Below are positions 6,157-7,618 of a stretch of DNA of 7,618 nucleotides, piece after piece. Both the position numbers and the translations under genes were made by a program. The stretch covers positions 1 through 7,618 of the forward strand of contig CAJMSL010000095.1 of the NCBI GenBank assembly GCA_905216045.1, given 5' to 3'. The DNA comes from an uncultured bacterium (lineage in GTDB: Bacteria > Actinomycetota > Coriobacteriia > Coriobacteriales > Coriobacteriaceae). Below the pieces are notes generated by a model. It saw only the letters and a program-made list of their open reading frames with translations. It was not told where the DNA came from and ran no database searches. Every line of letters begins with the position of its first letter. Position 1 is the stretch's first letter.

Positions 6157-6223
6157 AGTTGCGGTGAAATAGGGACTGAATAGTCCCTCAATCAGGCAAA
6201 ACAGTCCGTATTCCACCGCAACT
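6157..6223. repeat. 67-bp hairpin element downstream of smpB
   Basis: The 22-bp ends AGTTGCGGTGAAATAGGGAC... (6157-6178) and ...GTCCGTATTCCACCGCAACT (6202-6223) are inverted repeats matching at 20 of 22 positions, with a 23-nt loop. Inside, GGGACTGAATAGTCCC (6172-6187) can form a competing 6-bp hairpin that uses the inner part of the left arm. It begins 12 bp beyond the smpB stop codon. There is no U-tract, so it is not a standard terminator, and no target-site duplication is visible. It may be a dispersed palindromic repeat, or an RNA stabiliser at the 3' end of smpB mRNA. Confidence 0.7.
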
Positions 6224-6235
6224 TATGAAGGGTGG

Positions 6236-6706
6236 TCAGCGATTGCGTTCCTTAAGGGCGCGGTCGATCTCGCGTTGGACATCACGCTTGGCCATGTCCT
6301 CACGCTTGTCGTAGAGCTTCTTGCCGCGACCCAGACCCAGCAGCAGCTTTACGCGGCCGTCGATATTAAAGTAGAGCTCCAACGGAACCAGCGCATAACC
6401 ACGGTTGCGAAGTTTGCCGTCAAGAAAGTCGATCTCCTTGCGGTGCAGCAGCAGACGACGCCGACGGTCGGGATCGCGATTCCACACGCCACCATGGCTA
6501 TAAGGGTGGATATGCAGGCCGACGAGCCAGCACTCCCCGCCGCGGATCAGCGCGAAGGTATCGGTGATCTGGCAGGCGCGCTCGCGAATCGACTTGACCT
6601 CGGTGCCACTCAGTTCAATACCGCATTCGAACGTCTCATCGATAAAGTACTCGTGATGCGCCGAGCGATTCTTGGAAATGAGTTTGCGCTCGCGCTTACT
6701 GGGCAT
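6236..6706 (-). CDS. smpB: SsrA (tmRNA)-binding protein SmpB
   Basis: Binds tmRNA and carries it into the A site of stalled ribosomes for trans-translation; cytoplasmic. It has 156 residues, the usual size. The OB-fold core shows IELSGTEVKSIRE (30-42), the region leading to HIHPYSHGGVWN (65-76), and DPDRRRRLLLHRKEI (78-92). LGRGKKLYDKRE (125-136) leads into the basic tail DMAKRDVQREIDRALKERNR, which in the family becomes helical in the mRNA channel. ATG at 6706 has a near-perfect AAGGAGG 6 bases upstream, inside the end of the preceding gene. The 11-bp overlap with the TPR-like gene implies co-transcription and possibly translational coupling. No tmRNA gene was recognised in the window. A longer frame up to 6847 exists but is only the antecedent reading frame within the upstream gene. 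Confidence 0.96.
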   Translation of the reverse strand: MPSKRERKLISKNRSAHHEYFIDETFECGIELSGTEVKSIRERACQITDTFALIRGGECWLVGLHIHPYSHGGVWNRDPDRRRRLLLHRKEIDFLDGKLRNRGYALVPLELYFNIDGRVKLLLGLGRGKKLYDKREDMAKRDVQREIDRALKERNR

Positions 6707-7298
6707 CGCCGGCCTCCTTGGCTCCATCGGCGTTTGAGCCCGCAGTCTCGCGCTTTGCCTTGCGCTCGGCATTGAGCTCGGCATCGCTCTCGCGCACCAG
6801 TTTGATAATCGCCGCGCAGGCCTCCTCGCCCACCAAGTCGCGAGCACGTACCGTCAGGCGCGTCGCCTCCTGCTTGTCGCCGTCGCTTGCAGCATCGGTC
6901 GCGCACATAATCAGGCAGATGGCAATCTCGGCCGAAGGCGAGGTCGGCACGCCTTGCAGGGCCAATTCACCCATCACGTGGTCGTCGCTCTCATCAGCGG
7001 CATCCGGATAGGTGGTATGGATCTTGTTGAGCAGGCGCGTCGTATGCGCATCGTTGGGCGCCAGGCGCAGCGCCAGACGCGCGCAGCCCACGGCAGCCGA
7101 AACGTTCTCGGTCTCGGGCTCCAAGAAGTACTGACCCAGATTGGCGTAAGCGCGGGCGGCGCACTTGCCATCGCTTGCACGCTCCAGCACCGAGAACGAG
7201 AGCGATGCCCATTCCTGCTTGTCCTCGAGTGCGCGGAACAGCTCGGCCAAATCCAAGCGAAAGAAGCAGTTCATGAGGTCCCAACGCAAAGACTCCAT
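6696..7298 (-). CDS. TPR-like protein, C-terminal part downstream of an in-frame amber codon
   Basis: 200 residues from ATG at 7298, acidic and alanine-rich, with helix-turn-helix pairs of TPR type: ARAYANLGQYFLEPETENV followed by AAVGCARLALRLAPN, and later AEIAICLIMCATDAASDG followed by KQEATRLTVRARDLV. It ends in a charged, low-complexity tail (ERKAKRETAGSNADGAKEAG). The ATG lacks any Shine-Dalgarno sequence, unlike every other gene here. It is in the same reading frame as the ORF just upstream, separated only by TAG and two sense codons. It is therefore best read as the distal part of one 305-codon gene, translated at most by re-initiation or readthrough. Its last 11 bp overlap smpB. The protein is probably a scaffold or interaction protein; no specific function recognised. 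Confidence 0.6.
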   Translation of the reverse strand: MESLRWDLMNCFFRLDLAELFRALEDKQEWASLSFSVLERASDGKCAARAYANLGQYFLEPETENVSAAVGCARLALRLAPNDAHTTRLLNKIHTTYPDAADESDDHVMGELALQGVPTSPSAEIAICLIMCATDAASDGDKQEATRLTVRARDLVGEEACAAIIKLVRESDAELNAERKAKRETAGSNADGAKEAGDAQ

Positions 7299-7304
7299 CA
7301 GGGC

Positions 7305-7307
7305 CTA
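7305..7307 (-). other. in-frame amber (TAG) codon splitting the TPR-like gene
   Basis: The frame reads ...QDYVSAR, TAG, Ala-Leu, MESLRWDLMNCFF... without a frame change. The TPR helix pattern runs smoothly across the stop. A single C-to-T change from CAG (Gln) would produce it. Alternatives are a sequencing error, readthrough, or a true stop with re-initiation at the ATG 6 nt further on. Confidence 0.7.
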
Positions 7308-7613
7308 ACGAGCGCTCACATAATCCTGCTGGCGAATGTAGGCAAACGCCATGTCGGAGAACAGGCGGTCAAACGGCACCTCGACCTGCACGAGCTCGCG
7401 CGGATCCTTCTCCACGCGGCGATAGGCCAAGCGCTCAAACTTGCTATCGAAGCTAAAGTATTGGCGCTTCTCCTCCGTCTTGCACTCAGCGTCGATATAC
7501 TCCTCGGCGAGCTCCACCAGACGCTCCAGCAGCGGCGTCGCCGTAGCCAGGTCGCCCTGCGCCAGATAGTTCTCGGCATACGTGATGTCTTGCAAGCTGA
7601 TGGGCAGATCCAT
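7305..7613 (-). CDS. TPR-like protein, N-terminal part ending at an in-frame amber codon
   Basis: 102 residues from ATG at 7613 (MDLPISLQDITYAENYLAQG) to TAG at 7305-7307. Two TPR-like helical pairs are visible: DITYAENYLAQGDLATATPLL followed by ERLVELAEEYI, and RLFSDMAFAYIRQQDYVSAR, which breaks off in the middle of a repeat at the stop. Between them is a charged segment (ECKTEEKRQYFSFDSKFERL). The partner helix of the last repeat is encoded immediately after the amber codon in the same frame, so this appears to be the first third of a 305-codon gene. Only five bases precede the ATG in the window, so its ribosome binding site cannot be judged and the true start could lie further upstream. 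Function not recognised. Confidence 0.6.
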   Translation of the reverse strand: MDLPISLQDITYAENYLAQGDLATATPLLERLVELAEEYIDAECKTEEKRQYFSFDSKFERLAYRRVEKDPRELVQVEVPFDRLFSDMAFAYIRQQDYVSAR

Positions 7614-7618
7614 GGCTA

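Noticed and set aside
6030..6191. N-terminal extension of the flavoprotein to an ATG at 6191
   Set aside because: The extension would be coded through an intrinsic terminator and part of the 67-bp hairpin element; the ATG at 6029 has a strong ribosome binding site and matches the family start.
6157..6223. Miniature transposable element (MITE)
   Set aside because: It has inverted ends, but no target-site duplication is visible, and mobility cannot be claimed from one copy.

Overview
The window (about 60% G+C) looks like a chromosomal segment of a Coriobacteriia actinobacterium, most likely Collinsella or a close relative. This rests on codon use, strong AGGAGG-type ribosome binding sites, and an anaerobe-type gene set (glutamate synthase, Nramp transporter, free rubredoxin beside a flavin reductase-family protein). 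The genus is inferred from general resemblance; no database was searched.

Layout. (1) Positions 1-3361, minus strand: the N-terminal 1120 codons of gltB, the glutamate synthase large subunit. It runs off the left edge just before the expected 3Fe-4S cysteines. A very long open frame on the opposite strand is a codon-bias shadow. (2) Positions 3362-3883: a 522-bp divergent intergenic region. Its left half is G+C-rich with small hairpins and a direct repeat. Its right half carries six copies of a 15-bp sequence in alternating orientation at an exact 40-bp step, that is, three 55-bp inverted-repeat units with an 80-bp period. A probable metal-transporter promoter follows. (3) Positions 3884-5140, plus strand: an Nramp (MntH-type) Mn2+/Fe2+ transporter. 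(4) Positions 5141-5293: a convergent intergenic region with a decayed fourth copy of the repeat unit and a strong intrinsic terminator. (5) Positions 5294-6029, minus strand: a 47-residue rubredoxin and, upstream of it, a 167-residue flavin reductase-family flavoprotein. Together they resemble a split form of high-molecular-weight rubredoxin (Hrb). The rubredoxin has its own A+T-rich promoter with an overlapping inverted repeat. (6) Positions 6030-6235: an intrinsic terminator and a 67-bp hairpin element. (7) Positions 6236-7613, minus strand: smpB, overlapped by the 3' end of a TPR-like gene that is interrupted by an in-frame amber codon.

Functionally this is mostly housekeeping: nitrogen assimilation (GltB), divalent metal uptake (Nramp), redox or oxygen-stress electron transfer (flavoprotein plus rubredoxin) and ribosome rescue (SmpB). 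The less ordinary parts are non-coding: the 40-bp-step alternating repeat array and its relic beyond the Nramp gene, the 67-bp hairpin after smpB, the palindromic control region of the rubredoxin, and the amber-split TPR gene. No defence system, CRISPR array, tRNA, rRNA or transposase gene was recognised.
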